The position numbers and the translations under genes were made by a program. This document shows, piece by piece, positions 1-8,496 of a DNA stretch of 64,000 nucleotides (positions within the stretch are counted from its first letter, which is position 1; each line of letters opens with the position of its first letter). The notes under the pieces were generated by a model, which saw only the letters and a list, made by a program, of their open reading frames with translations, made no database searches and had not been told where the DNA came from. Source of the DNA: Sphaerochaeta sp032144095 (GTDB lineage: Bacteria > Spirochaetota > Spirochaetia > Sphaerochaetales > Sphaerochaetaceae); NCBI RefSeq assembly GCF_032144095.1, contig NZ_JAVSNJ010000001.1, positions 310,001 to 374,000 of the forward strand, written 5' to 3'.

Positions 1-515
1 AGGTTGTTCGTGGTAGGTGTCACCTTGCTCTTGATCCCCTCGCTATCGGTTACCCACAGCTCGATGCTAGGGCTGGAGATCTTGCTCTGGTCCCAGGTGA
101 AATGTACCGTCATGGTCCCTGATCCCATAAGGCTCTTCAGTTCGATTACGGCATTTGTGGGTTCTGTGGTCAGTGTACAGGCAGTACTGCCTTGTACGAG
201 ATTCACCCCATCCTTGTTCTGACCCACCGCAGTAATGGTCCAGTTACCCATGAGCAGGCCATCGATCTCTATGTTGGCACTGGTGCTCTGGATCTCGAAG
301 GTGCTTCCTTGGGGCCCTTCGCCGGTAACTGCATAGCGAGACACATCCAAGGGTGTGTCTTGTGGAACGATGGAACGATCCTGGCCCTGTTTCTCCTGCA
401 TGGTCAGATGCAGGGATGTCCTTCCAGGTTCCTCTTTGCAACCAGCCAGGCCTACCACAAGCAATGCCAAGAGAAGCAATGTGAGCCGACCGGTCATTCT
501 ACGAATGTATTTCAT
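1..515 (-). CDS. Putative lipoprotein, 3' end cut by the window start
   Basis: The reading frame is open from an ATG at 513-515 to the window edge, so only the N-terminal 171 codons are visible. The protein starts MKYIRRMTGRLTLLLLALL and continues into a hydrophobic stretch ending in VVGLAGC, a good lipobox, so the mature protein should begin at the Cys near residue 26 and be lipid-anchored. The rest is rich in Ser, Thr, Gly and beta-type residues, with a segment around WTITAVGQNKDG that resembles an Ig-like or carbohydrate-binding fold. I do not recognise the family. The gene is divergent from the one at 610. The function is unknown; confidence is good that it is coding and secreted. Confidence 0.75.
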   Translation of the reverse strand, partial: MKYIRRMTGRLTLLLLALLVVGLAGCKEEPGRTSLHLTMQEKQGQDRSIVPQDTPLDVSRYAVTGEGPQGSTFEIQSTSANIEIDGLLMGNWTITAVGQNKDGVNLVQGSTACTLTTEPTNAVIELKSLMGSGTMTVHFTWDQSKISSPSIELWVTDSEGIKSKVTPTTNN

Positions 516-609
516 AGTAGCCTCCAACCAGATAGGCTCCGCACTAGGCTTTTCGCTTCATCTTTTCTGAGGCTTTCTTTTTTTTCAGCTAGGCGGTAGA
601 GTCATCTCT

Positions 610-1200
610 ATGAAGACACTCTTGAAAATCCTCCTGTTGGGCCTGACGCTGCTTGTTGTGTTTATCTCTCCTGCAACCATCGGGATAGTCCCGTACTACC
701 TGATATTCCCCACACTTTTCCTGTTGGTTTTTTTGTTTTACAGGGTCTCCTACTGGGTCAGTGACTCGGATGTGAAAAAGGTACGCCAGGAAGACTATCA
801 GCTCTCCTTGTTCTGTGGGAAAGCCCCCTTGGGCGGGGAGGGAGACCTCATCCGCGGAAGGTTGGTCATAACCGACAAGACGGTGAAGATCTACCAACGG
901 GTGGAGAGGCACAGGACAAGACAGACCCCCTGTAAGGAGGTCTGGTCGTTGGATGTCTCTCTGATACGCAGTATGGGGGTGGGAAAGGTAGTGGGCCCAC
1001 GAAAGGGACTCATCTTCTACCTTGATGAAGGATCTGTCAGCTTCACTGCCGCAAAGGCCATCAAGCAGAAAGAGGCGATCATCAAGGCCCTGGGGTGGCA
1101 GCGCCTCCCTACCATTCCCCAACCCGTAGAGGTTGAGGGGGAAGCCTCAAGTGCCCCCTCCTTCAGCAGCCTGGACGAAAAGCTGGAACCTAGAAGCTGA
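610..1200 (+). CDS. Membrane-anchored protein of unknown function
   Basis: The product has 196 residues. Two hydrophobic segments at about residues 4-25 and 27-48 form a membrane hairpin. They are followed by a charged soluble domain (about 55-170) with a pattern of short beta strands ending in an amphipathic helix, reminiscent of a PH-like bacterial domain (inference only). There is no clear Shine-Dalgarno; a TAGAGT hexamer ends 7 bases before the ATG, so a leaderless transcript is possible but the -35 is poor. The last 11 bases overlap the convergent gene that ends at 1190. I do not recognise a family and assign no function. Confidence 0.65.
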   Translation: MKTLLKILLLGLTLLVVFISPATIGIVPYYLIFPTLFLLVFLFYRVSYWVSDSDVKKVRQEDYQLSLFCGKAPLGGEGDLIRGRLVITDKTVKIYQRVERHRTRQTPCKEVWSLDVSLIRSMGVGKVVGPRKGLIFYLDEGSVSFTAAKAIKQKEAIIKALGWQRLPTIPQPVEVEGEASSAPSFSSLDEKLEPRS

Positions 1201-2302
1201 AGCCTACCCCGACCCTGATTGGCTCCAAGGCAAGCCTGAAGGAAGTGCTCTCCTTGAAGTTGTAGGTTGATGCAACCCCTACTTCATAGAAGATCCTGAA
1301 GGAGTCGGAGATTGCATAGGTGACGCCACCGGTCAGCTTTGCCTTCATGCCAAAACCGTTTGCATTGGTGGTCGTATCATGGAAGAATGTCGGCCCCAGG
1401 GAAATCGAGAGGGGGAATGTCACAGTCCCCTTTCCCAGGCTCCAGGAAACCTTGCCAAGCAGGCTCACCTGTAGCTGGTCAGTGCCAACCTTCCCAACCT
1501 CCAACACCCCGCCATAGCCAAGGCTCTCGCCCTGATGGAGTAGGTCCACCTGCACATTGAATCCCTTGTCGAACGGGGTAAGCTCTTTGGGGAAACTTAA
1601 GTCAAGAAATGAGACAGAGATGCTTGCATCGAGGGTTGCACTCTTTTCTACGGGCTCTTCATACACGAGAGGCTTGACTGAGGTGGGTGGTGGGGGCAAG
1701 GGGGTACTCATGGCCACCGCAATAGGCTCTGCCTGTACCGGCTCTATGACGGGAATCTCTTCCCTGATGGGAGCAGCCTCCGCTTCCTGTACAGGTTCTG
1801 CCATCTCAAGAGGCGCTTGCTCAACCTCTGCATTATTTTCTTCCGGGACGGGAAGGACCTCCTGCTCAATGGTTGCCTCAGCTTGCAAAGGCACTACCTT
1901 TTCCATCAAGACTGGGGTAGGTGCTGCTTCTTCCTTTTGCAGGTTCTCCCCTAGTGTTGGCAGAGCGAAGACACCTTTTTTCACAACAGGGGCAACTGGA
2001 GGGGGGAGTGTGGTTGTCACAACTGGGGCTGTGGCTTTGGCCTTTACCGCTGGCTGGGGGCTCACAGGGGTGCTCGCCTTGTTTTCGACGACCGCTGGTA
2101 CCTGCTTTTCTGGCTGGACCGTTTCCTTTGCCGCTGAAGGCTGAATTGCCGGTTTGGCCTTCTCAGGAACCTGTTGCTGTATGGGTTGCTCAATTGTTGT
2201 CTCATCGGTGAGAGGCTTTTGCGCTCCGACGTACCAATAGGTACCCCCAAGCACCACAATGCATGCGACTACAATAAGTATGATTGACCAAGTTTTATTC
2301 AC
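1190..2302 (-). CDS. Envelope protein with Pro/Glu/Ala-rich linker and C-terminal beta domain
   Basis: The product has 370 residues and starts at a GTG with AGGAG seven bases upstream. Residues 1-27 are a hydrophobic anchor or signal peptide ending near YVGAQ. Residues about 30-225 are low complexity, rich in Pro, Glu, Ala, Val and Gln, similar in style to the periplasm-spanning part of TonB. Residues about 230-370 alternate polar and hydrophobic residues, end in Phe (VGVGFSF), and look like an outer-membrane or beta-sandwich domain. A TATACT at 2324-2329 (minus strand) may be its -10. An architecture spanning the periplasm is an inference. No family is recognised. Confidence 0.7.
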   Translation of the reverse strand: MNKTWSIILIVVACIVVLGGTYWYVGAQKPLTDETTIEQPIQQQVPEKAKPAIQPSAAKETVQPEKQVPAVVENKASTPVSPQPAVKAKATAPVVTTTLPPPVAPVVKKGVFALPTLGENLQKEEAAPTPVLMEKVVPLQAEATIEQEVLPVPEENNAEVEQAPLEMAEPVQEAEAAPIREEIPVIEPVQAEPIAVAMSTPLPPPPTSVKPLVYEEPVEKSATLDASISVSFLDLSFPKELTPFDKGFNVQVDLLHQGESLGYGGVLEVGKVGTDQLQVSLLGKVSWSLGKGTVTFPLSISLGPTFFHDTTTNANGFGMKAKLTGGVTYAISDSFRIFYEVGVASTYNFKESTSFRLALEPIRVGVGFSF

Positions 2303-2545
2303 GCCAAGCTCCTTGTACCTACCAGTATAACAAAATAGTGGGCACTTGCCCTACAAGTCTACCATAAGACTGGAAAAATGTGAGTGTTTTCTCCTTGTCT
2401 ATCGTTTGCAGCTGGATAAGCTCTGGCAAATGGTGCTGCCTATGGCCGGGTGTCCTGCCTTTTTCTCTCCATATTCTTGGGTAGTAGATTTGAAGAATTT
2501 CTCCTTGTTCCCCCTGATGATAGGCTAGGGAGCAAGAGGAAAGAG

Positions 2546-3085
2546 ATGAAGAGGACCCTGTTGGCAGTTGCATTGGCATTCACCCTGTCTTGCCTCTATG
2601 CAAGCGAGGGCAGCACCCTCTCCTTGGGTGGAGACCTGAGGGGAGCGGATGCCCTTTTCCTTGACACCCTGCAGGCCAGGGCGGAGGTGAGGCTATGCAT
2701 CAACGATGAGTTCTCCTTCCACATTCCCTGCACCCTTACCGCAGATCTTCGGTACAACGATATCAGGCTCTGGGAATTTGGCCTGTTCTTGGACTACCAC
2801 CCCTTCCACAATGGGTTCTTCCTCTCCGTCTCCCTGGTCCAGGTGGGGCTTTTCAGTGGCTTTGACAAGGGTGATGAACCTCTTCAATACCTGAACGAGG
2901 TTGCCTTTGGCTACACCTGGCATGTGACGCCGTCGCTGTACCTTGAGCCAAAGCTCATTGTCAGGGATCCCAGCGGGGTGTTCAAGGCCGAATATGCCCT
3001 GATCCAGCGGTATCTGCCCGACTACGGCCAATTTCGTCTGTTTCTCCTGGTTGGGTGGGAATTTCTTGCCATCCCTGCCCTGTGA
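2546..3085 (+). CDS. Small secreted protein, probably outer-membrane associated
   Basis: I place the start at the ATG at 2546 rather than at upstream in-frame codons, because a purine-rich GAGGAAAGAG lies directly before it and the protein then begins with a classical signal peptide, MKRTLLAVALAFTLSCLYA, cleaved before SEGSTLS. The mature part of about 160 residues has alternating hydrophobic and aromatic strands (for example LRYNDIRLWEFGLFLDYH) typical of small spirochaetal outer-membrane barrels. It ends 45 bases before the next gene and probably shares its transcript. The 243 bases upstream hold no gene that I can see. The function is unknown. Confidence 0.65.
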   Translation: MKRTLLAVALAFTLSCLYASEGSTLSLGGDLRGADALFLDTLQARAEVRLCINDEFSFHIPCTLTADLRYNDIRLWEFGLFLDYHPFHNGFFLSVSLVQVGLFSGFDKGDEPLQYLNEVAFGYTWHVTPSLYLEPKLIVRDPSGVFKAEYALIQRYLPDYGQFRLFLLVGWEFLAIPAL

Positions 3086-3129
3086 GGAGAAGTAATACCG
3101 AGCAAATGGCAAGAAGAAGGAGTGGTCAC

Positions 3130-3990
3130 ATGGAAAGAAGAAAGATGCAATACGCCGTGAACTGGGTGGTATTGGTCGCGTTGGTCATCCCCCTGTCGGG
3201 ATGCTCCCTGGGTTGGGAAGCCCAAACCAAAGCAAAGATTACCGACAAGGAGCTATTTCCTACGGTTGCCCGCGTCATCGACGAGCAGAAGGACGTGGTG
3301 TGGGAGTACCTCGAGGAGGACCTGAGCCGGGCGCTCAGGGCAACAGAGCAGAGCGGTGAGGAGATAGTGCAGAACATCCTGACCGAGCAGCAGGGAAGGC
3401 AGTACCTTGAGTTCTGCTATGCGGTACAGGATGTGAACTCACTCGACCAGGCTTCGGAGGTGGTTGAGTTTGCCAGGGGGCTGATCAGTGAGGAGGAGAT
3501 GGCCAACCTTGAGGTGAAGCTTGAGGAGAACCGGGCTCTGATGCTCGCAGAGGCAGAAACTCTTGCCCGCTCTCTGGCTCCTTCCCAGCGCGCCCCCTTC
3601 TGGAAGGACATGCAAAAGCTTGTTACCCGCTCTGTCGTGCTCTTTACCGCAGGGGTTGTCTATGCATGCATCCCGACGGTTGTCTTCTGGGGGAAGATCT
3701 CGGCAGCAACAGCCATAGCCGTAGCTGCAGGGGTGGTCGCCAGTACGGTGATGTCCATCTGGCGCTACTACCAGTTTGGAGGGGAGCTGGATGAGTCCTT
3801 CAACGAGTGGCTTGTCTCCGTTACCACCGAGCCGGAGGTCTCCTACGCCCTTGCAGCCAGCATGATTGCAGTTGGGACAACCCTGAAAAGAGGGTTTGTG
3901 ACAACGGGGATCATCATCTGCGTATTCGCCCTCTACAATGTCATCGACATGATCAAACCCATGCTGAAGAAGTATAATTTCAATGTCTGA
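3130..3990 (+). CDS. Putative lipoprotein with two C-terminal membrane segments
   Basis: The start chosen is the ATG at 3130, with AGGAG (3118-3122) seven bases upstream; the protein then begins MERRKMQYAVNWVVLVALVI and has a lipobox LSGC at about residues 20-23. The middle (about 30-165) is helical and strongly charged. Two hydrophobic stretches lie at about 170-215 and 245-275, which is unusual for a lipoprotein and suggests an inner-membrane protein with a helical extracytoplasmic domain. No catalytic motif is recognised. The gene is followed by a terminator at 4013-4044, so it closes a two-gene unit with the preceding gene. Confidence 0.65.
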   Translation: MERRKMQYAVNWVVLVALVIPLSGCSLGWEAQTKAKITDKELFPTVARVIDEQKDVVWEYLEEDLSRALRATEQSGEEIVQNILTEQQGRQYLEFCYAVQDVNSLDQASEVVEFARGLISEEEMANLEVKLEENRALMLAEAETLARSLAPSQRAPFWKDMQKLVTRSVVLFTAGVVYACIPTVVFWGKISAATAIAVAAGVVASTVMSIWRYYQFGGELDESFNEWLVSVTTEPEVSYALAASMIAVGTTLKRGFVTTGIIICVFALYNVIDMIKPMLKKYNFNV

Positions 3991-4012
3991 TGCACTCTCT
4001 GGTTTCCGTTGG

Positions 4013-4044
4013 GGCTCCCGAAAGGGGGCCTCTTTCTTATTTGT
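4013..4044 (+). terminator. Intrinsic terminator after the 3130-3990 gene
   Basis: A 7-bp stem, GGCTCCC paired with GGGGGCC, closes a GAAA tetraloop (4020-4023) and is followed by the T-rich tail TCTTTCTTATTTGT. It separates the lipoprotein gene from pepT. Confidence 0.75.
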
Positions 4045-4057
4045 CACCCTTTGCTTG

Positions 4058-4086
4058 TTGCTCACGATATGGGTTTGTGGAATAAT
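4058..4086 (+). promoter_or_regulatory. Predicted sigma-70 promoter for pepT
   Basis: TTGCTC at 4058-4063 and AATAAT at 4081-4086 are separated by 17 bases, and TGG directly precedes the -10 box, giving an extended -10. The predicted start of transcription is near 4093, leaving a short leader that contains the AAGGAG of pepT at 4101-4106. Confidence 0.55.
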
Positions 4087-4110
4087 GGCCCTATAGCCAT
4101 AAGGAGAAAC

Positions 4111-5358
4111 ATGATGAGAAGTCCTATTGCTGAAGACATACTTCAGAGATTTTTGCGATATGCTGCCATTGATACCATGAGCGACGATACGGTGGTCTCT
4201 ACGAAACAACCCTCTACCGATGGGCAGTGGGACCTGCTCAACCTGCTTGTCTCTGAACTGAGGCAGATGGGCATCGACGACATCACCGTCGACAAGGCCG
4301 GGGTAGTCATAGCTCGCATGGCCTCGAACCTCGACCATGAGATCCCGACCATAGGCTTCATGGCCCATGTGGATACCGCCGACGACGTCCCTGGCAATGG
4401 GGTAAAACCTAGGGTGATCGACTCCTATGACGGAGGGGATATCCCTCTGAATGAAACCTACACCATCATGAGGGATGACAACGCCGAGCTTGCCCAGTAC
4501 AAGGGCCAGACCCTCATCGTCACCGACGGCACTACCTTGCTTGGCAGCGATGACAAGGCAGGGGTTGCCGCCATCATGGCCGTTGCCAAGGAGCTGAGTG
4601 CGGACAAGTCCATCAAGCATGGGGCCCTGGAGTTCATCTTCACCAGCGATGAGGAGACAGGCAGTGGCATGGATAGCTTCCCCTATGATGCGATCGGGTG
4701 CGACTACTGCTACACCATCGACGGTGGCAAGCGCTTTGAGATCGAGAGCGAGTGCTTCAACGCCGCAACGGTGAAGGTTCACTTTTCCGGAGTAAGCTAC
4801 CATCTGGGAGCAGCCCGGGGACGACTGGTGAATGCCCTTACCATGGCAGCCTACTTCATCAACGCCCTTCCCCAGGCAGAGAGTCCCGAGGCCACAGACG
4901 GGCGCTACGGCTACTACTGTGCCCATACCATCAACGGTACTGCCACCGAGGTTGACCTGACACTCTACCTCAGGGACTTTGACCTCGATGTCCTCAACCG
5001 TAGGATCGATGCACTGAAACTGCTTGCCCAGAGTGCCGAGGCCCTCTACCACAAAGGCAAGGCCACCGTTGAATCCAAGATTGTCTACTACAATATGGCC
5101 CTGGTTGCAAAACAGAAGCCCATCGCCATGGACAACCTCAGAATGGCCGGAGAGCGACTGGGCATGCCCCTGGAGGAAGCCCTCATCAGGGGAGGTACCG
5201 ATGGGGCCAGGATGGCCAATGAGCACCACATCCCCTGTCCGAACATCTTTACCGGTGGGCATAACCTCCACTCCCGCTTTGAGTGGGCGGCCCTTCCAGC
5301 CATGGAAGATAGTGCAAAACTTATCAAGGAGATCATCAAGGTAGGATCCGAGCAGTGA
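4111..5358 (+). CDS. pepT: Peptidase T (tripeptide aminopeptidase, M20B)
   Basis: PepT removes the N-terminal residue from tripeptides in the cytoplasm, using two zinc ions. The protein of 415 residues matches the usual length of about 410. Visible family motifs are MAHVDTADDVPG (His86 and Asp88 of the metal site), TTLLGSDDKAG (Asp147), FTSDEETGSGMD (Glu181/182) and the C-terminal TGGHNLHSRFEW. The start at 4111 (or the next codon, 4114) is supported by AAGGAG at 4101-4106; longer in-frame extensions run into the upstream terminator and are rejected. The stop overlaps the GTG of the next gene by four bases. Family assignment is firm. Confidence 0.95.
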   Translation: MMRSPIAEDILQRFLRYAAIDTMSDDTVVSTKQPSTDGQWDLLNLLVSELRQMGIDDITVDKAGVVIARMASNLDHEIPTIGFMAHVDTADDVPGNGVKPRVIDSYDGGDIPLNETYTIMRDDNAELAQYKGQTLIVTDGTTLLGSDDKAGVAAIMAVAKELSADKSIKHGALEFIFTSDEETGSGMDSFPYDAIGCDYCYTIDGGKRFEIESECFNAATVKVHFSGVSYHLGAARGRLVNALTMAAYFINALPQAESPEATDGRYGYYCAHTINGTATEVDLTLYLRDFDLDVLNRRIDALKLLAQSAEALYHKGKATVESKIVYYNMALVAKQKPIAMDNLRMAGERLGMPLEEALIRGGTDGARMANEHHIPCPNIFTGGHNLHSRFEWAALPAMEDSAKLIKEIIKVGSEQ

Positions 5359-6347
5359 AGAGAGTGACGGTGTTTGTCCTTATCCTGGCTTCTCTTCTCC
5401 CTCTCAGTGCCAGGCCACGGCTTGTCCTGGACCTTGCCACCGCACAAGGGGAGGTGGCAGCGATGGTAGGGGGCACTGTCGAGCGAGTTGCAGAGCACTC
5501 CCTGCTTTCCCGAATGGAAGGGGAGGGCTCGCTCTCCATCTCCCTTGATGACTACCTGCTCACTGAACCCTACGACCTTCGCCTTGGGCTAATGGTTTCC
5601 TACGGCGAGAAGAGCCTACCCCTCCAGGTAAGCCTCCATGCCCAGAGTTTGGGGGCTCTGGAAAAGGGTCTGGAGAGAAAGCTCTCGCTCCTTCTGCTCT
5701 ATGATGGGCTGCTGTTTGTCGAGGAAGATGAGGCGTTGCGTCTTGGCTCTTCCTATAATCAGGGCTATGCCTCCTCCGATCCCTTGGGCAAAGGTGAATA
5801 CTACCAGGTCCTCGATGCTGAGGCAAAGAGGTGGGGCAGTGTCGTTGTCCAGCAGGTAGGGGCCGTCTCCATCCTAGCCCAGACCGAGGGAAAGGAGTTG
5901 CTCCCCTCCATGAGGCTGAAAAGGATGGAGGGCAGGGCCGTCTCCCTATCGCTGCTCGTTTCCCAGACCAGGGACCTTTTCTTCGATGCCCTCTATGAAC
6001 AGGAGGTGGGCCTCTACCCCTTTACCTTCCTGGTGGGAGTAGGCACCTCGCCCGTCGGCCTGCATGCCCAGACGGGCCTTGCCGTAAGGCTGCCCCTGTC
6101 CCTGCTCTTTGGCATCCACCATGGGGTTTGGCGAAACAGCTCGCTCTCCGCCAGCTGCACCCTTGGCCTTGGCTACGCCCTTTCCGATAGCCAGTTGCTC
6201 CTGGGTAGCCGCGTTGTGGTCTCGTACCAGTACAGGATAGGGGACCTACGTCTGGAAGGTGGGGTAGGAAACCAGAACTGGGCATCTGAGCACTCTTCCT
6301 TTGGCTCAGGGCTTTTCCTAATGCTGGGTACAGCGTACACTTGGTAG
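5355..6347 (+). CDS. Secreted, probable outer-membrane beta-barrel protein
   Basis: The gene starts with GTG in a GTGA overlap with pepT, which implies translational coupling. The protein (330 residues) begins with a signal peptide, MKRVTVFVLILASLLPLSA, then shows repeated amphipathic strands throughout (for example the stretch around LPLSLLFGIHHGV and RIGDLRLEGGVG) and ends in an aromatic residue, TAYTW, as expected for an outer-membrane barrel. I do not recognise a named family. It sits between pepT and another envelope protein, so the three may be co-transcribed. Confidence 0.7.
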   Translation: MKRVTVFVLILASLLPLSARPRLVLDLATAQGEVAAMVGGTVERVAEHSLLSRMEGEGSLSISLDDYLLTEPYDLRLGLMVSYGEKSLPLQVSLHAQSLGALEKGLERKLSLLLLYDGLLFVEEDEALRLGSSYNQGYASSDPLGKGEYYQVLDAEAKRWGSVVVQQVGAVSILAQTEGKELLPSMRLKRMEGRAVSLSLLVSQTRDLFFDALYEQEVGLYPFTFLVGVGTSPVGLHAQTGLAVRLPLSLLFGIHHGVWRNSSLSASCTLGLGYALSDSQLLLGSRVVVSYQYRIGDLRLEGGVGNQNWASEHSSFGSGLFLMLGTAYTW

Positions 6348-6349
6348 AG

Positions 6350-7762
6350 ATGAAGAAGATACAACACCTCCGACTAGTGAATGTGGCAGCACTGCTTGCC
6401 CTGCTGCTGGTTCTCTCCTCCTGTACCTCGCTCTCCAACCTTGTGCGAAGCCAGGTGGAAGGGGTTCCTTCCTGGGTCTATACCCCAGTGGTTTCCGCAA
6501 ACAAGACAGCCTTCGTCGGTAAGGGCAGCACGCAGGTGCTGTTCAATGCCAAGCTGATGGCCTATGAGGACATCCTCAACCAGATATCGACCTTCATCGG
6601 GGAGCCGGTGCAGTCGACCTACTATCGTGAGCTTACCACCACCGATGGGATTGCGGAATTCGCGCTGAGCATCGTCAATGAACACTCCAAGACAGAACCC
6701 CGCGCCCCCTCCCAGTTCTATCTGCTGGCAACGGCCGATACGGCAAAGCTGGTTTCCAGACGGACCAGCGTCTACAACGCAGTGCTCCAAAGGGACAAGG
6801 ACATAGCCGCCCTGATCGGCAAGGCCGACAAGGCTTACCGGGCAAACAACGACATTGAGGCTATAGCCCTCTATTTTCAGGCCACCATCCTTTCTTCGGA
6901 AGGTTCTGTCTCTTCCAAGAAGTTTGAGGTCGACGCCCTGCTTTCCAAGAGCATCACCTTCATCAACGCCCTGCGGTTCTCCCTCAGCAAGAGTGACCCC
7001 TCCCAGGCAAGGACCACGGTCCAGTTGCGAAGGAAGAGCCGTTTGCTCTCCCCAAAAGTGCTCAATGCCCCGATAGTGGCAACCTTTGAAGCCCAGAACA
7101 GCCTGGGGAAACACTACTCAGACTCCCTCTCCTTCAACACCGCAAGCGATGGATTCATCGAGTTTGTCCCCTACAACTATGGCTTGGCCGGCAGCGGTTC
7201 CATCCGGTTCGGTGTCGACTTTTCCTCATCCCTCGGGGCCCTGCAGCAGGCTGTTCCCCAAGAGAAGCTGGAACCTCTATTTGCGGCCATGGAAAAGCAG
7301 GGCATCCTCTTTCCCTACTCGCTGGTATCATCGCTTGCAAACAAGACCATTGTGGCCGATATCCAGGAGTATGAGTACAACGGTACCCAACGTCCTGGCA
7401 AGCAGGCCCTTGGGTCGCTGCTCGATCTCTATGGCAGCCGGGGCCTATCCATCACGGCGACCTCCCTGGTGGGGGAGGAGCAGCAGGAGCTCTTTGATGA
7501 GGTGCAGAAGAAAGCCCCTTCTGCCAACATGGTGGTGAAGGGCAAGGCCGGTGTGGCTGAAGAGACCGTGGTGGGAGACCAGCATGTGGTGGTTGTCACC
7601 GGATCGGTCCAGGTGTGGGACCTGAAGAAAAAGACCATGGAAGGCAACACCCTTGAGGTTGAGGCCGTAGCCTTCGCCGCCCTTTCAGAGGATGCCAAGC
7701 AGGAGGCCTTCCGCCGTTTCGGCATGATAAGCTCTTCCTTGCTGCTCGCTACGTTCTTCTAG
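6350..7762 (+). CDS. LPP20/DUF-type lipoprotein
   Basis: The start is taken at ATG 6350, two bases after the previous stop; the in-frame TTG at 6341 is less likely. The N-terminus is a lipoprotein signal with lipobox LSSC near residue 25. Residues about 45-75 (GVPSWVYTP, then FVGKGSTQVLFNAKLMAYEDIL) follow the pattern of LPP20-like lipoproteins, in which a short WV motif precedes a conserved GxGS and Ala-rich helix. A large C-terminal part (about 300-470) contains a segment around SITATSLVGEEQQ with possible TolB/CsgG-like features (weak). The 3' end overlaps the convergent phosphodiesterase gene by four bases. The precise function is unknown. Confidence 0.7.
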   Translation: MKKIQHLRLVNVAALLALLLVLSSCTSLSNLVRSQVEGVPSWVYTPVVSANKTAFVGKGSTQVLFNAKLMAYEDILNQISTFIGEPVQSTYYRELTTTDGIAEFALSIVNEHSKTEPRAPSQFYLLATADTAKLVSRRTSVYNAVLQRDKDIAALIGKADKAYRANNDIEAIALYFQATILSSEGSVSSKKFEVDALLSKSITFINALRFSLSKSDPSQARTTVQLRRKSRLLSPKVLNAPIVATFEAQNSLGKHYSDSLSFNTASDGFIEFVPYNYGLAGSGSIRFGVDFSSSLGALQQAVPQEKLEPLFAAMEKQGILFPYSLVSSLANKTIVADIQEYEYNGTQRPGKQALGSLLDLYGSRGLSITATSLVGEEQQELFDEVQKKAPSANMVVKGKAGVAEETVVGDQHVVVVTGSVQVWDLKKKTMEGNTLEVEAVAFAALSEDAKQEAFRRFGMISSSLLLATFF

Positions 7763-8496
7763 TGCAGAAGCGACAGCAGAGGCTCAGGGTTGTTGCTGAC
7801 AAACCCTTCTGCCCCTAGTTCGAGTGCCCTCTTCGCACTCTCATAGTCATCTACTGTCCAGACGATGAGCGGATACCCCTTCCTCTTCCTGAACTTGGTG
7901 ACCATCTCCTCGTCCAACAAGGTGACCGAGGGCTTTAGGTAGGAACACCTGGCAATATGTCTGCCCCACCCATGGCGGAAGGGCCTTGGGATGGAGGGGC
8001 TGTCATCGAAGATGACCGCACTTGGCAGTGCAAAGTTGCTGATCTTGTTGAACCTTCTGACTGCGAACGGGTTGAAGGAAGAGACCATGCACCGCTCTTG
8101 CAGGCCAAAGGCAGCGATGGTCTGCCAGGTCTTTAGCTCAAGGCCACGGTCCTTCAGGTCGGGAACCTTGAGCTCGATGTCGTAGTAGAGCTTGTCAGCA
8201 CAAAGCTCGAAAAGCTCGCTGAGCAGGGGAATTTGCTCATGGCCCCCGACATCGAGGCCCCTGAGCTCCTCAAAGCTCAGGTCCGCGACAAGGGCATCCC
8301 TACCACTGACCCTCTGTACATTTGCATCATGGATGACCACCAGCTCGCCGGTCTTGCAAAGCTGTACATCCAGCTCGACGCCAGGGATCTGCTTTTCCAC
8401 GCAAAGCTGGAAGGAGGCGATGGTGTTCTCAGCCCTCAGGGAAGAGTAGCCACGATGGCCAAACAACAGAGGCTTTTCAGCAGGAAACTCTCTCAT
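7759..8496 (-). CDS. Glycerophosphodiester phosphodiesterase
   Basis: This enzyme hydrolyses glycerophosphodiesters to glycerol 3-phosphate and an alcohol. The GDPD family signature is present: LLFGHRGYSSLRAENT (His and Arg of the active site), ELDVQLCKTGELVVIHD (Glu-x-Asp metal ligands and catalytic His), and YYDIELKVP. At 245 residues without a signal peptide it should be cytoplasmic, like UgpQ. The start ATG overlaps the stop of endonuclease IV by four bases, so it is the second gene of that operon. A link to glpK at 14602 through glycerol 3-phosphate is possible but not shown by the sequence. Confidence 0.9.
   Translation of the reverse strand: MREFPAEKPLLFGHRGYSSLRAENTIASFQLCVEKQIPGVELDVQLCKTGELVVIHDANVQRVSGRDALVADLSFEELRGLDVGGHEQIPLLSELFELCADKLYYDIELKVPDLKDRGLELKTWQTIAAFGLQERCMVSSFNPFAVRRFNKISNFALPSAVIFDDSPSIPRPFRHGWGRHIARCSYLKPSVTLLDEEMVTKFRKRKGYPLIVWTVDDYESAKRALELGAEGFVSNNPEPLLSLLH

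Noticed and set aside
3439..5271. Long open frame of 610 codons on the minus strand
   Set aside because: It is fully antisense to pepT and the lipoprotein gene, has low-complexity, His- and Gly-rich content, and no family features. It results from the codon bias of the real genes.
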